Shown in pieces: positions 1-8,655 of a DNA stretch of 64,000 nt (positions are counted from its first letter, which is position 1; each line of letters begins with the position of its first letter). Under the pieces are notes generated by a model. It was not told where the DNA came from and made no database searches. It saw only the letters and a list, made by a program, of their open reading frames with translations. The translations under genes were made by a program, and so were the position numbers. The DNA is from Evansella cellulosilytica DSM 2522 (GTDB lineage Bacteria; Bacillota; Bacilli; Bacillales; Salisediminibacteriaceae), in contig NC_014829.1 in NCBI RefSeq assembly GCF_000177235.2, positions 2,356,001-2,420,000 of the forward strand, in the 5' to 3' direction.

Positions 1-607
1 ATGTTGTACAAGCCCCTTCTGGTAAGGTAAAATCAGAAGTGACTTGGCGCATTTGTTTTAACAAGTTACCAGCTTCTTCGTGCTCAGCTTCAAGCTCATC
101 AATTTTGCTTAAAGCCGCACTCCGGTCAGTTTCCATATTGCTCTCATCATATTGGCGAATAGCAGGGAAAACAAATTGTTCTTCTTTCACCATGTGATGC
201 TCAAGCTCTGTTTTTAAGCTGTGATACAAACGGTGAAGCTCTGCTAATTCTGGGTGACTATCACCGTGAACTCTAAAAATCTTTGTTACATAAAAGCTTA
301 AGTCGGGCAACTCCTCCACGAGATAACGGTGGTGTCGGTGAATCACATGATCTATTAAAATCGAATAAGGGGCAGAAGTCCAATCTTCTTCATCTAGTGC
401 CTTCATATCAACTGCTTGATCATATAGGCTTTGCAGAGATGTCAAAATTGAAGCTTCATCTAGTCCTTTTTCTTCAATTGCTTCGTGGATGGGGCGATTA
501 CCGCCACAGCAAAAGTCAATTTTATGTGTTTTAAATAGTTCGTCTGAGCGTGGGACACGAATAACGATATCTCTTACTTTAGTGTCTCGTGTAAAAACTG
601 TTTCCAT
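1..607 (-). CDS. ric: Iron-sulfur cluster repair di-iron protein Ric/ScdA (3' end outside window)
   Basis: I read this gene by hand on the minus strand; it opens with ATG at 605-607 behind a GCCTCCTT complement (AAGGAGGC on the coding strand) at 615-622. The visible 202 residues begin METVFTRDTKVRDIV and contain the ScdA N-terminal motif DFCCGGNRPI. A hemerythrin-like four-helix domain follows, with scattered ligands (HVIHRHHRYL, HHMVKEEQF, EAEHEEAG). Ric proteins (ScdA/YtfE/DnrN) use a di-iron centre to repair iron-sulfur clusters damaged by nitric oxide or oxidants. The frame is open to base 1, so the C-terminus lies outside the window. The family assignment is firm. Confidence 0.9.
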   Translation of the reverse strand, partial: METVFTRDTKVRDIVIRVPRSDELFKTHKIDFCCGGNRPIHEAIEEKGLDEASILTSLQSLYDQAVDMKALDEEDWTSAPYSILIDHVIHRHHRYLVEELPDLSFYVTKIFRVHGDSHPELAELHRLYHSLKTELEHHMVKEEQFVFPAIRQYDESNMETDRSAALSKIDELEAEHEEAGNLLKQMRQVTSDFTLPEGACTT

Positions 608-736
608 TAAGAAAGCCTCCTTTAAATAAGTTATCTTTATCATAAAGGTTAGAGTCAAACTTGTCGGTGATATGGCTCACCTTGGAGAAGTTTGTATTAA
701 AAACATGAAATAATATATAAAATAGGAGAGATTAGT

Positions 737-1432
737 ATGAAAAAGACGGTATTTTTAATGTGTTTATGTATTAGTGTGATTGTTAGTGCGTGTGGTCGAG
801 AAGAGGAATTAGAACAAGGAGATAGTCTAGGTGAACTACCACAAATGAATGAAACGGTTGCTGATAATGAAATAGAGGCAATTATACATACGAACATGGG
901 AGAGATTCAGATCAAGTTATTTCCGGAGCATGCACCGAAAACGGTAGAAAACTTTGTCACTTTAAGTGAGGACGGCTATTATGACGGTGTTATTTTTCAC
1001 CGAGTCATTGATAATTTCATGATTCAAGGCGGAGACCCTACAGGCACTGGCGCTGGAGGAGAAAGCGCATTCGGTGGCACATTTGAAGACGAATTTTCAC
1101 CGGCATTAGCACACTTCCGCGGGGCTCTTTCAATGGCGAACATAGGGGAGCCAAATACAAATAGAAGTCAGTTCTTTATTGTCCAAGCGGATAACTCTGA
1201 AGTCGAAGAGTATTTAGATTATTTAAAAGGGCAAGGGGGAGTATTCCCTGAAGAAGTAGTGGACTTTTATACTGAAGTAGGAGGCACACCACATTTAGAC
1301 AATGGTCACACAGTTTTTGGTCACGTCATTGGGGGAATGGACATTGTTGATACAATTGCTGGGGTACCTACAGGAGTGAATAACCGTCCGTTAGAAGATG
1401 TAATAATAGAAATGATAGAAATAAATCAATAA
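737..1432 (+). CDS. Peptidyl-prolyl cis-trans isomerase lipoprotein, cyclophilin type
   Basis: The product has 231 residues. The N-terminus is a lipoprotein signal ([19 protein letters not shown]) with a VSAC lipobox, so it should be anchored on the outer face of the membrane. After a short acidic linker a complete cyclophilin domain runs from about residue 47 to the end, with [47 protein letters not shown] and NRSQFFI. These carry the catalytic Arg and Phe of the family. It would catalyse proline isomerisation in exported proteins, alongside PrsA-type foldases. GGAG at about 723-727 sets the start. It is monocistronic and closes with a very strong hairpin. Confidence 0.93.
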   Translation: MKKTVFLMCLCISVIVSACGREEELEQGDSLGELPQMNETVADNEIEAIIHTNMGEIQIKLFPEHAPKTVENFVTLSEDGYYDGVIFHRVIDNFMIQGGDPTGTGAGGESAFGGTFEDEFSPALAHFRGALSMANIGEPNTNRSQFFIVQADNSEVEEYLDYLKGQGGVFPEEVVDFYTEVGGTPHLDNGHTVFGHVIGGMDIVDTIAGVPTGVNNRPLEDVIIEMIEINQ

Positions 1433-1441
1433 ATCTTTTAT

Positions 1442-1490
1442 AAGAAAAACGTTATAACAGTTTTCACGAAGCTGTTATAACGTTTTTCTT
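1442..1490 (+). terminator. Rho-independent terminator of the cyclophilin gene
   Basis: A perfect 19-bp stem (1442-1460 with 1472-1490) has an 11-base loop and a T-rich right arm. It lies 10 bases after the stop codon. Confidence 0.9.
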
Positions 1491-1512
1491 AAATAAATTA
1501 CCTTATAAAAAC

Positions 1513-1556
1513 AGAAAAACCAACTTTAAGAACCCCTTCTTAAGGTTGGTTTTTCT
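1513..1556 (-). terminator. Terminator between convergent genes, mainly for the small ORF at 1618-1803
   Basis: An 18-bp stem with one G-U pair (1513-1530 with 1539-1556) and an 8-base loop. The arms begin with A-runs and end with T-runs, so it can act in both directions. It lies between the convergent cyclophilin gene and the small membrane protein gene. Confidence 0.8.
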
Positions 1557-1617
1557 ATCATGTAATGTATGAGCAACGTAATATATGTTGACGCTCATCA
1601 TTAATAAGTAATTACTA

Positions 1618-1803
1618 TTAATCACGAATACAAAAATATGCCATTGCGACTAAAGTTGCGAAAGCTAATATGACAAATGGACCGTCCATTAATGTACCAC
1701 TAGCAGCACCGTTTTCTTCTGCTGTATCTGCAAGAGCAACTGCAAATGGTGTAAATAGAAGTAAAAGTGCAAGTACAGATGATGTGAAAAAACGTTTTAG
1801 CAT
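1618..1803 (-). CDS. Small secreted or membrane protein, unknown function
   Basis: The product has 61 residues with a Sec-type signal (MLKRFFTSSVLALLLLFTPF, cleavage likely after AVALA), a short polar stretch rich in E, N and G, then a second hydrophobic segment (FVILAFATLVAMAYFCI) ending in a charged tail RD. After processing this would leave a short single-span peptide. A GGGGG-rich ribosome binding site precedes the ATG (complement of 1809-1815). It stands alone between strong terminators. I do not recognise a family. Predicted membrane location is inference from hydrophobicity. Confidence 0.7.
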   Translation of the reverse strand: MLKRFFTSSVLALLLLFTPFAVALADTAEENGAASGTLMDGPFVILAFATLVAMAYFCIRD

Positions 1804-2029
1804 AATAAAGCCCCCCTATTTCCCTTTGAATCGTACTAGTTTATTATAGAGGGCATTTAGGAATCACGCAATTGAAATGTGAACAAATGGAGAAGTTATT
1901 ACAAAAACAGAAGAATATTTAAATATATATAGAAAGAAATGAAGGTTAATGGTATTCTTTTCTTACGAATACACATTGCAATATTTTGTCGAAATAGCAG
2001 ATTTTAAAAGCATATAGGGGGACTTACAT

Positions 2030-2920
2030 ATGGAAGATAGAAAAGGCATACTTCTAGAAAGTGGTACAAATGAACTGGAAATTATATTATTTCATATTGC
2101 TCACGGTACATTCGGAATAAATGTATTAAAAGTGAAAGAAATTATCAAACCTCTTGCATTGACAACGATGCCACATTCACACCCGAATGTAGAAGGGATT
2201 ATTCGTTTGAGAAATGAAGTGATTCCTGTTATCGATTTAGCAAAAGCGGTAGGTTATCCTAAATCAGAAGATCCAGAACAAGATAAGCTCATCATAACTG
2301 AACTAAATAAAATGAAAGTTGCTTTCCACGTTCATGCGGTCTCCAATATTAAACGTGTTTCTTGGGAAGAAATTGAAAAGCCGACACAATTGAGCCAAGG
2401 ATTGAAAGAAGACACAATCGGAATTATTAAAATGAAAGACGAAGAGACAGTTTTACTTTTAGATTATGAGAAAATTATTTATGACATAATTCCGGGTTCA
2501 AGAATGTCTTCTGCTAAGCTTGCTGGACTTGAAAAGAAGGATCGTTCTAAGAAGAATGTTTTAATAGCAGAGGATTCTGCAGTATTGCGTGAGCTATTAA
2601 AGAATACGCTAGAGGAAGCAGGCTTCGAAAAGTTAAACTTTACCGAAAATGGCGAAGATGCTTGGGAATTTTTAACGAGCGAAGAAGGGAAAAACATAGA
2701 CATTTTAATCACCGATATTGAAATGCCGAAAATGGACGGACATCACCTGACTAAAAGAGTGAAAGAAGACACAACATTAGAAAATATGCCCGTCATTATC
2801 TTTTCTTCACTTATTACTGGTGACATTTTTCATAAAGGTGAAGTCGTTGGAGCAGATGCACAAATTAGTAAACCTGAAATCGGCGATCTCGTACGTAAAA
2901 TTGATACAATATTAAAATAA
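2030..2920 (+). CDS. cheV: Chemotaxis coupling protein CheV (CheW-REC)
   Basis: The product has 296 residues, the usual CheV length. A CheW-like domain (about residues 14-160) couples receptors to CheA. A receiver domain (about residues 174-296) follows, with the acidic pair in LIAEDSAVLREL, the phospho-acceptor Asp229 in TDIEMPKMDG, the conserved Ser in VIIFSS and the Lys in ISKPE. Phosphorylation of the receiver domain is known to support adaptation in Bacillus. AGGGGG at 2016-2022 fixes the ATG. The gene is monocistronic and ends in a hairpin. Confidence 0.95.
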   Translation: MEDRKGILLESGTNELEIILFHIAHGTFGINVLKVKEIIKPLALTTMPHSHPNVEGIIRLRNEVIPVIDLAKAVGYPKSEDPEQDKLIITELNKMKVAFHVHAVSNIKRVSWEEIEKPTQLSQGLKEDTIGIIKMKDEETVLLLDYEKIIYDIIPGSRMSSAKLAGLEKKDRSKKNVLIAEDSAVLRELLKNTLEEAGFEKLNFTENGEDAWEFLTSEEGKNIDILITDIEMPKMDGHHLTKRVKEDTTLENMPVIIFSSLITGDIFHKGEVVGADAQISKPEIGDLVRKIDTILK

Positions 2921-2934
2921 AACGAATATAAGTG

Positions 2935-2960
2935 AAGGAGATGGGGAAACCCATCTTTTT
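2935..2960 (+). terminator. Terminator of cheV
   Basis: The stem AGATGGG/CCCATCT with a GAAA loop runs straight into six Ts (2955-2960). Extra A-T and G-U pairs lengthen the base. Confidence 0.85.
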
Positions 2961-3123
2961 TGCTATATTGAATTGTTTAAATTTTGTGAACAATCATAAA
3001 AATCGATGACAATGCATACACTCTGTTATATAATAAATGAAAGTACATTCTTTCTGTTTATCACACAATTTATGTTAATAACATAAAAAAAGTATTAATA
3101 GTGGTAAACTTGTTAATGTATCA

Positions 3124-3198
3124 TTGTGTAATGTTTCACATAATGTTCAAATTGTTTTATGATAGGTCGTTGTTTGTTGGTAGTTGTTATATTACAAT
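3124..3198 (+). promoter_or_regulatory. SigA-type promoter with an upstream Rex/FNR-like palindrome for the YhfH-like gene
   Basis: TTGTTT (3170-3175), a 17-base spacer and TACAAT (3193-3198) form a good SigA promoter. Upstream at 3124-3141 is TTGTGTAATGTTTCACAT. This matches the known Rex consensus TTGTGAA-N4-TTCACAA at 12 of 14 informative positions, and the FNR/Crp palindrome TGTGA-N6-TCACA at 9 of 10. The operator centre is about 72 bases before the likely transcription start, a spacing suited to activation. The match is seen in the sequence; the regulator is inferred. Confidence 0.5.
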
Positions 3199-3233
3199 AA
3201 AAGTGAACTTACAGAGGGATGGGGGGATTGGCG

Positions 3234-3365
3234 ATGATCATGTCTAGTACTGAATTCTTTAGAAACTTACCACCAAAAGAATGCGCAAAATGTGGAGATA
3301 ACATCGAAGAAATGGCTGATTGCTATAACCATGAATGTGAAGATTGTGAAGCTGAAATTCATTAA
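3234..3365 (+). CDS. YhfH-like small zinc-ribbon protein
   Basis: This 43-residue ORF is too short for routine ORF calling. It begins MIMSSTEFFRNLPPKECAKC and closely resembles the Bacillus YhfH family (STEFFRNLPPK signature). Two cysteine pairs, CAKC and CEDC, plus further Cys and His residues between them, suggest one bound zinc. A purine-rich GGGGGGATTGG site at about 3221-3231 precedes the ATG; the second ATG (3240) is an alternative start. The function of YhfH is not known. It has its own promoter with a redox-type palindrome and two downstream hairpins. Confidence 0.85.
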   Translation: MIMSSTEFFRNLPPKECAKCGDNIEEMADCYNHECEDCEAEIH

Positions 3366-3370
3366 ATAGA

Positions 3371-3401
3371 AGTACCCGTTTTCATAGTGAGAACGGGTAC
3401 T
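3371..3401 (+). terminator. Terminator of the YhfH-like gene
   Basis: A perfect 10-bp stem AGTACCCGTT/AACGGGTACT with an 11-base loop lies 5 bases after the stop and is followed by ATTTTATAT. Confidence 0.75.
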
Positions 3402-3429
3402 ATTTTATATAGTGTATATAGTGTGTATC

Positions 3430-3464
3430 AATAACCGTCATTCTCAATTGACGGTTATTTTTTT
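3430..3464 (+). terminator. Second hairpin with T-run before the DUF3891 gene
   Basis: A perfect 11-bp stem (3430-3440 with 3449-3459) with an 8-base loop, then a run of Ts. It ends about 16 bases before the ribosome binding site of the next gene, so it may be a backup terminator or a leader attenuator. Confidence 0.65.
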
Positions 3465-3495
3465 AACAGTATAAAATAAAAAGGGGGGATATAAA

Positions 3496-4269
3496 ATGAT
3501 TATTACTGAAACCGAATCTCATTACACCTTCATTCAGCAGCATGATCATGCAGTTATTTCTGGAAAGCTATCTAAAGAGTGGAATGATACATATTTATTA
3601 GGAAGAGAGAAAAGAATGTCGGTAGAGTTAGCGATTCAGCAACATGACGCTTGTTGGAAAACATTAGATTTAGAGCCACTATTTTCTGAAGAAATACAGG
3701 AGCCTCTCTCGTTTATCAATTATCCGCTTGAAGTGAAAATTGCAGCATATAGAAAAGGGATTGATGAAATGTATGGAGAGGACAAGTATGCCGCTTTGTT
3801 AATAAGTAAGCACTATAGTAGCTTTTTCACTGGAAATTTAAGCAACAGTGGGCGTGAATTCAAAAATCATGAACTTAGAAGACAAAAGCTGTTGTGTAAT
3901 GAACTTCAAATTCATGAGCCCAAAGTATTAGATGAGCATTTTCGTTTACTTCAGCTATGTGACAATTTATCACTCTATTTATGTATGAATGAATGGGGAG
4001 TGGAAAAGGAAAAAGAAATAAGCTGGTTTAAAGAGGGGTTTCCTCAGCGAATTCCCCCTGCAAAGAAGGAAAAAATGAGAGCCCGTTGGATAAACAAAAC
4101 TACAGTAGTTATTTCCCCTTTCCCGTTTAAGAAAGAGTGTATAACGGTTGTAATACCTTATAAAAAAATCCCAAAATCAAACTACTCAAAAGCTCATTTT
4201 AAGGAAATATATATCAATAATAAACTGGAGTATCATACAGTAAAGATTATTGCATATAACAACATATAA
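3496..4269 (+). CDS. DUF3891-like protein
   Basis: The product has 257 residues with no signal peptide or membrane segments. The opening resembles the DUF3891 family: an N-terminal FIQQHDHAVISGKLSKEW motif, then AIQQHDACW, KIAAYRKGI, LISKHYSSFFTG and a C-terminal beta-rich region. The repeated His and Asp residues (QHDHA, QHDACW, SKHYS) could be a metal site as in HD-type helical bundles, but I infer that only from spacing. AAGGGGGGATATAAA precedes the ATG. No operon partner. Function unknown. Confidence 0.75.
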   Translation: MIITETESHYTFIQQHDHAVISGKLSKEWNDTYLLGREKRMSVELAIQQHDACWKTLDLEPLFSEEIQEPLSFINYPLEVKIAAYRKGIDEMYGEDKYAALLISKHYSSFFTGNLSNSGREFKNHELRRQKLLCNELQIHEPKVLDEHFRLLQLCDNLSLYLCMNEWGVEKEKEISWFKEGFPQRIPPAKKEKMRARWINKTTVVISPFPFKKECITVVIPYKKIPKSNYSKAHFKEIYINNKLEYHTVKIIAYNNI

Positions 4270-4296
4270 TATCTCTTTTAATAACAATCGCATAAA

Positions 4297-4353
4297 AAAA
4301 GAGATTGTCTTTAAGGATAGTCATCTCTATCCTTTAACAATCTCTTTAATAAT
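4297..4353. terminator. Bidirectional terminator between the DUF3891 and PFOR genes
   Basis: A long hairpin with outer arms AAAGAGATTGT/ACAATCTCTTT and inner arms AGGATAG/CTATCCT, separated by a small bulge. It lies between convergent genes. Confidence 0.75.
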
Positions 4354-4393
4354 TAACACCGAAGTTTAACAAAGCTCATCATTTACATGTTCA

Positions 4394-6694
4394 TTATACA
4401 AATGGAGTTTCATGTTTTACTTTTAAAATGTTCCAGCGGCGTTCTACTTCTTTTTCGAACTCTTCAAGAAGAGGTTTGTTTTCTTCTTTTAACATATGCT
4501 TTGATTTACCCATATATTTTAACCACTCTGAGAGATCAACTCGCTTTTTTTTCGTTTCTGGGTTATACGTTATATTAGTTTCCCCTTGCTCAATCTCATA
4601 GAGAGGGAAGAAGCAGGAATCAACAGCTGCTTTCATAATTGTTTCTCCATGGCGGTCTTCAGATTTCCAGTTTAGTGGACATGTAATTAAAATTTTCCCA
4701 TATACAAGTCCAACATTTTGGGCATACCATTGTGCTTTAGCAGCTTTCTTTACTAAGTCCTGAGGGAACGCCTCGGTACCTGTAAATACATAAGGAATGT
4801 TTGTAGCTGCCATAATTTGCGCAGTATCTTTATGGTGAAACGTTTTTCCTTGTTTTTCTTTACCAACCATCGTTGTACTTGTCATATGACCAATTGGTGT
4901 TGAATAAGACATTTGAGATCCAGTGTTCATGTAGCCTTCGTTATCATATTCAAGAATAATCATCTTATGACCGCGAAGGGCAGTACCGATAGCAGAACCC
5001 ATTCCGATGTCCATACCACCATCACCCGTAACCATGACGAATGTAAAATCATCATCAATATTAATTTCACCACGACGTTTCATTTCAAAGAAAGCTTCTA
5101 CAGTCCCTGATAATGTAGCAGGACCGTTTTGGAACAAGTTATGGATAAACGATTGCTTATGCGATGTATAAGGATATCCTGTCGTAACTACATAACCACA
5201 GCCAGTATGGAAAAGGATAACCGCATCACCTTCAATGCCTTTAAAGAATAGCTCTAATCCAGGGAAGATACCACACCCAGGACAAGCACCATGACCAGAA
5301 GCAAATCGCTTTGGCTTTTGTGTTAACTGACGAAGAGGAGGGATACGAACTTTTAGCTTGCCAGACTCTTCATCCTCAGTCACTTTAATGAGTCCTGTTT
5401 TATACGCGTCTCCAGTCATCGGTGCAATTACTTGCTCAAGCTTTTTCTCAGGATCTCCAGGTGTTTGACCGTAATAGTCAAATGGTTTAAAAGCATAACC
5501 TAGTTCTGCAGCATCTATAGCTAATTGAAAAAAGTTCTCTGCATCATCAGCATAAAAGTCTTTCCCACCTAAACCGAAGACTCTGCTTAATACGATTGTT
5601 TGATTATCTTTATCTTCTTGAAGGGCAGATTTTACTTCGTGAGTTAAATTAGCACCGTTACCACCGTAAGAATCTGCACGCTCACCTACAAGGACTGCTT
5701 TCACATTTTTTAATGCTTTACGAATCTCTTCAGCAGGGAAAGGACGAATGATATTTGGGCTAATTACGCCAGCTTTAATACCTTTTGCACGAAGGCGATC
5801 TACAACATCCTTAGATGATTCAGCTGCCGAGTTTAGTAGGAAGAGGGCAACTTCTGCATCTTCCATGCCGTAAAGATCTAAAATGTCATAGTTACGACCA
5901 GATAACTCCTCGTATTCTGCCGCTACTTCTTTATATACATCATACGCGCGATAAAGTGCTTCAGATTGTTGGTAGCTGTTATTTAATAGGTCATCACCGT
6001 TCATATGAGCACCTATCGTTACTGGATGTTGTTTATCAATAGAAATAGGATAACCTTTAGGTGTTTCCCCGACAAACTCTTGAACTACTTTGTTATCTTT
6101 AAAGTAGTCTACTTTACGCTTTTGATGAGAAGTATAAAATCCATCATAAGCAACAATAACTGGAAGACGAACATCAGAATGCTCAGCAATTTTCAAAGCC
6201 ATAATGTTCATGTCATAAACGGCTTGAGGGGTGCGAGCTGTTAAAATAACCCATCCTGTATTTAATGCATAATACAAGTCAGAGTGGTCACCACGTATAT
6301 CTAATGGGCCACTTACAGCACGTGTAACGAGGTTCATCACCATAGGAAAACGGAGTCCAGATTGGGCAGGAAGTTGCTCTAACATATATAGTAATCCGTT
6401 TGCACTCGTTGCGTTAAAGACACGAGCACCTGTCGTAGCAGCTCCAAAACAAATACCAGCCGATCCGTGTTCACCATCTGCTGCGATTAACTCAATATCA
6501 TGTAGGCCTTTCGTTTTCATAATATCTAAATATTGTGCTACTTCAGTAGAAGGGGTAATAGGAAAATAACCCATTACATGATAATTAATTTGTGCAGCTG
6601 CAGTAGCCGCCATTTCATTGCCAGATTCAAATGTTGTTATTTGTTCACCAGCACCGGTATTTTTCTTATTAATATCGTTTTCTGTCATTGCCAT
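4394..6694 (-). CDS. Pyruvate:ferredoxin oxidoreductase-like fused alpha-beta subunit
   Basis: The product has 766 residues. The N-terminal part (about 1-430) is the alpha region (domains I-II): GNEMAATAAAQINYHVMGYF, PITPSTEVAQYL and a late pyrimidine-like domain ending in VGERADSYGGNGANL. The C-terminal part (about 470-766) is the thiamine-diphosphate beta subunit, with GHGACPGCGIFPG (cluster cysteines), HTGCGYVVTTGYPYT, VTGDGGMDIG and NEGYMNTGSQMS. These last motifs bind TPP and magnesium. The YPYTSHKQS stretch favours pyruvate over 2-oxoglutarate as substrate, but this cannot be settled here. With the next gene it would convert a 2-oxoacid and CoA to acyl-CoA, CO2 and reduced ferredoxin. 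Its start overlaps the upstream stop by one base (TAATG), indicating translational coupling. Confidence 0.9.
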   Translation of the reverse strand: MAMTENDINKKNTGAGEQITTFESGNEMAATAAAQINYHVMGYFPITPSTEVAQYLDIMKTKGLHDIELIAADGEHGSAGICFGAATTGARVFNATSANGLLYMLEQLPAQSGLRFPMVMNLVTRAVSGPLDIRGDHSDLYYALNTGWVILTARTPQAVYDMNIMALKIAEHSDVRLPVIVAYDGFYTSHQKRKVDYFKDNKVVQEFVGETPKGYPISIDKQHPVTIGAHMNGDDLLNNSYQQSEALYRAYDVYKEVAAEYEELSGRNYDILDLYGMEDAEVALFLLNSAAESSKDVVDRLRAKGIKAGVISPNIIRPFPAEEIRKALKNVKAVLVGERADSYGGNGANLTHEVKSALQEDKDNQTIVLSRVFGLGGKDFYADDAENFFQLAIDAAELGYAFKPFDYYGQTPGDPEKKLEQVIAPMTGDAYKTGLIKVTEDEESGKLKVRIPPLRQLTQKPKRFASGHGACPGCGIFPGLELFFKGIEGDAVILFHTGCGYVVTTGYPYTSHKQSFIHNLFQNGPATLSGTVEAFFEMKRRGEINIDDDFTFVMVTGDGGMDIGMGSAIGTALRGHKMIILEYDNEGYMNTGSQMSYSTPIGHMTSTTMVGKEKQGKTFHHKDTAQIMAATNIPYVFTGTEAFPQDLVKKAAKAQWYAQNVGLVYGKILITCPLNWKSEDRHGETIMKAAVDSCFFPLYEIEQGETNITYNPETKKKRVDLSEWLKYMGKSKHMLKEENKPLLEEFEKEVERRWNILKVKHETPFV

Positions 6695-7707
6695 TATTGA
6701 GTCCCTCCCGTTACGAGTGGAAAGCTATGTTTCACACGATTTTCTTCCGCATATCCAAGCTCTTCGATCATATCTTGTAATGCTTCAGTAGGGCATGCAT
6801 CTACACATTTTAAGCACCCTTTACAATATTGATAATCAATTCCTTTTAAGAACATTTGCTTTCTGCCTCGTTTGTCTTCGCCTTCTTCCCAAACGAAGCA
6901 ATAGTCAGGGCAAACCGTGTCGCATGCTGCACAGTGAATACAAGTATTTGAATCGTATGCAGGCAAAAATCCAATACGTGAACCACTTAAATCCTTCTCA
7001 ATACTGTTAGCTTGTGAGGTGATAATTCCGCCAATCACTTGCGTTTCATAACCTAATCTAGGTTGAACTCTCGTAAACTCTTTACTCTTGGCTCCTTCAG
7101 GAACTTCATATTTTTTAAAGGTTACTTCATTGTAGCCACGCTCGAACGTACGAATATTAGGTTCAACTAAATGTGGATATTTTTTCTCGAACGTACGACG
7201 AATGACATTTTTCATTTCTTCAGGGTCTAAAAATTCCAATACTCGATAAAGGGCACCGAGCATTGCTGTATTTACTTTTGTTTTTTCTTCGTTCGCGATT
7301 GTTAGCGCGTCTACCGTCGCTAATGTTCCATAGTCGAGCTTTAAATCTTCTTTTACAGAATCGAAATCACGCTTAGTATTAACTAATACGATACCATCAG
7401 CATCTAATCCACTTACTACATCGACCATTTTGTACAATGCTTCATGGAAAACACCGATAACATGTGGCTGTTCGATTGGTGAATGATCTCTAATTTCCGT
7501 CTCAGGATCACAATAACGGACGAAAGATTTTACAGGTGAACCTTTTTTTTCAGAACCATATGAAGAGAAGTTGGAGCCATTTAGTCCTAATCCTAATACT
7601 CCAGCTTCAGCTAACATTTTTCCAGCTAAGTTTGCACCTAATCCACCAATAGACTCAAGGCGAATTTCAAAGAAACCTAGTTCGTTCTTTTTTGGTAAAA
7701 TAGACAT
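6694..7707 (-). CDS. Pyruvate:ferredoxin oxidoreductase-like fused gamma-delta subunit
   Basis: From the ATG at 7705-7707 (behind GAGGGG at 7714-7720) the product has 337 residues; a start 15 bases further upstream would place the ribosome binding site inside the gene. Residues 1-210 form the gamma domain (FFEIRLESIGGLGANLAGKM, GSEKKGSPVKSFVR). The C-terminal region carries two [4Fe-4S] ferredoxin motifs, CIHCAACDTVCP and CKGCLKCVDACP, of the delta subunit. Classical PFORs are one chain of about 1170 residues or four separate subunits; here two fused chains total about 1100. It is the first gene of a two-gene operon with an FNR/Rex-like palindrome upstream. Confidence 0.9.
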   Translation of the reverse strand: MSILPKKNELGFFEIRLESIGGLGANLAGKMLAEAGVLGLGLNGSNFSSYGSEKKGSPVKSFVRYCDPETEIRDHSPIEQPHVIGVFHEALYKMVDVVSGLDADGIVLVNTKRDFDSVKEDLKLDYGTLATVDALTIANEEKTKVNTAMLGALYRVLEFLDPEEMKNVIRRTFEKKYPHLVEPNIRTFERGYNEVTFKKYEVPEGAKSKEFTRVQPRLGYETQVIGGIITSQANSIEKDLSGSRIGFLPAYDSNTCIHCAACDTVCPDYCFVWEEGEDKRGRKQMFLKGIDYQYCKGCLKCVDACPTEALQDMIEELGYAEENRVKHSFPLVTGGTQ

Positions 7708-7775
7708 GTATATCCCCCTCAATAAGATGTCTTAACTCCTTATTAGGCATTATAAATTATCTAAACAATGAATGG

Positions 7776-7791
7776 GGTGAATTTTCTCACA
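7776..7791 (-). promoter_or_regulatory. FNR/Rex-like operator upstream of the PFOR operon
   Basis: On the coding strand the sequence is TGTGAGAAAATTCACC. It fits the FNR/Crp palindrome TGTGA-N6-TCACA at 9 of 10 positions and the Rex palindrome less well (10 of 14). It lies about 70 bases before the start codon. Redox control of an oxygen-sensitive enzyme makes biological sense. Which regulator binds is inference. Confidence 0.45.
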
Positions 7792-7981
7792 CTTTCACAG
7801 AATGTTAACATTTTGACATTAATACACTTTTACAAAATTATAAAAAAACCTTAGTGTAATTAGCTTTTTATTTGTCTAATCAATGTGATACAGAGGTTAT
7901 TGTAGTATAACACAGCTGATTCAACTTCATTTTAAATATTGAACGGGATGTATATTAATACATATATTGGAGGGTTTTATC

Positions 7982-8623
7982 ATGAATGAATCAATAAGTA
8001 GAACAGAAAAAATGGTGAAGGAAGTATTTCGTGATGATTCTACAGGTCATGATTGGTTTCATACTGAGAGGGTGAGAAATGTTGCAGTTCAATTAGCTGA
8101 AATGGAGGGCGGTAATGCTTTTGTATGTGAAATGGCTGCATTATTACATGATGTTGCAGATGAAAAATTTAATGAAAACGAGGAAGCAGGAATAAACAGA
8201 GTGAAAGAGTGGCTATTGGATTTACATATAGAAGAAGAATTAATACGAGAAATAATGAATTGTATATCAACGGTGTCATATAAAGGGGGCAACAATAAAG
8301 CTCCTACATCACTTGAAGGGAAGATAGTACAAGATGCAGATCGTTTAGATGCAATCGGTGCTATTGGTGTGGCAAGGTGTTTTATGTATGCGGGGGCAAC
8401 AAAAGGGAAGATGCATGACCCTGAAATGAAGCCAAGGGAGAGTATGACTAAAGAGGAGTATCGAAAGAAGGAAGGTACTGCGATTAACCATTTTTATGAA
8501 AAGCTATTAAAATTGAAGAAATTGATGAATACAAGCAGTGGAAAAAAATTAGCAGATGAACGCCATGAATATATGAATACGTTTTTAGAACAATTTTTTC
8601 AAGAATGGGAAGGAAAAAGATAA
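7982..8623 (+). CDS. HD-domain phosphohydrolase, YpgQ/YedJ-like
   Basis: From the ATG at 7982 (GGAGG at 7970-7974) the product has 213 residues; the longer TTG start at 7967 lies inside the ribosome binding site. The HD signature is complete: HDWFHTERVRNVA (first His), AALLHDVADEK (HD pair) and VQDADRLDAIGAIGVAR (distal Asp). This matches the YpgQ/YedJ group; B. subtilis YpgQ is a metal-dependent nucleotide pyrophosphohydrolase. The C-terminal helical region (INHFYEKLLKLKKLM) is typical of the group. The gene stands alone and is followed by an intergenic repeat. The exact substrate cannot be read from sequence. Confidence 0.85.
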   Translation: MNESISRTEKMVKEVFRDDSTGHDWFHTERVRNVAVQLAEMEGGNAFVCEMAALLHDVADEKFNENEEAGINRVKEWLLDLHIEEELIREIMNCISTVSYKGGNNKAPTSLEGKIVQDADRLDAIGAIGVARCFMYAGATKGKMHDPEMKPRESMTKEEYRKKEGTAINHFYEKLLKLKKLMNTSSGKKLADERHEYMNTFLEQFFQEWEGKR

Positions 8624-8655
8624 AAAGCATTAGGAGGAACTGAAAAGGTCGATTT

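Noticed and set aside
7795-7960. Second redox palindrome near TGTGATACAG
   Set aside because: The second half-site is missing; the match to FNR or Rex consensus is too poor.
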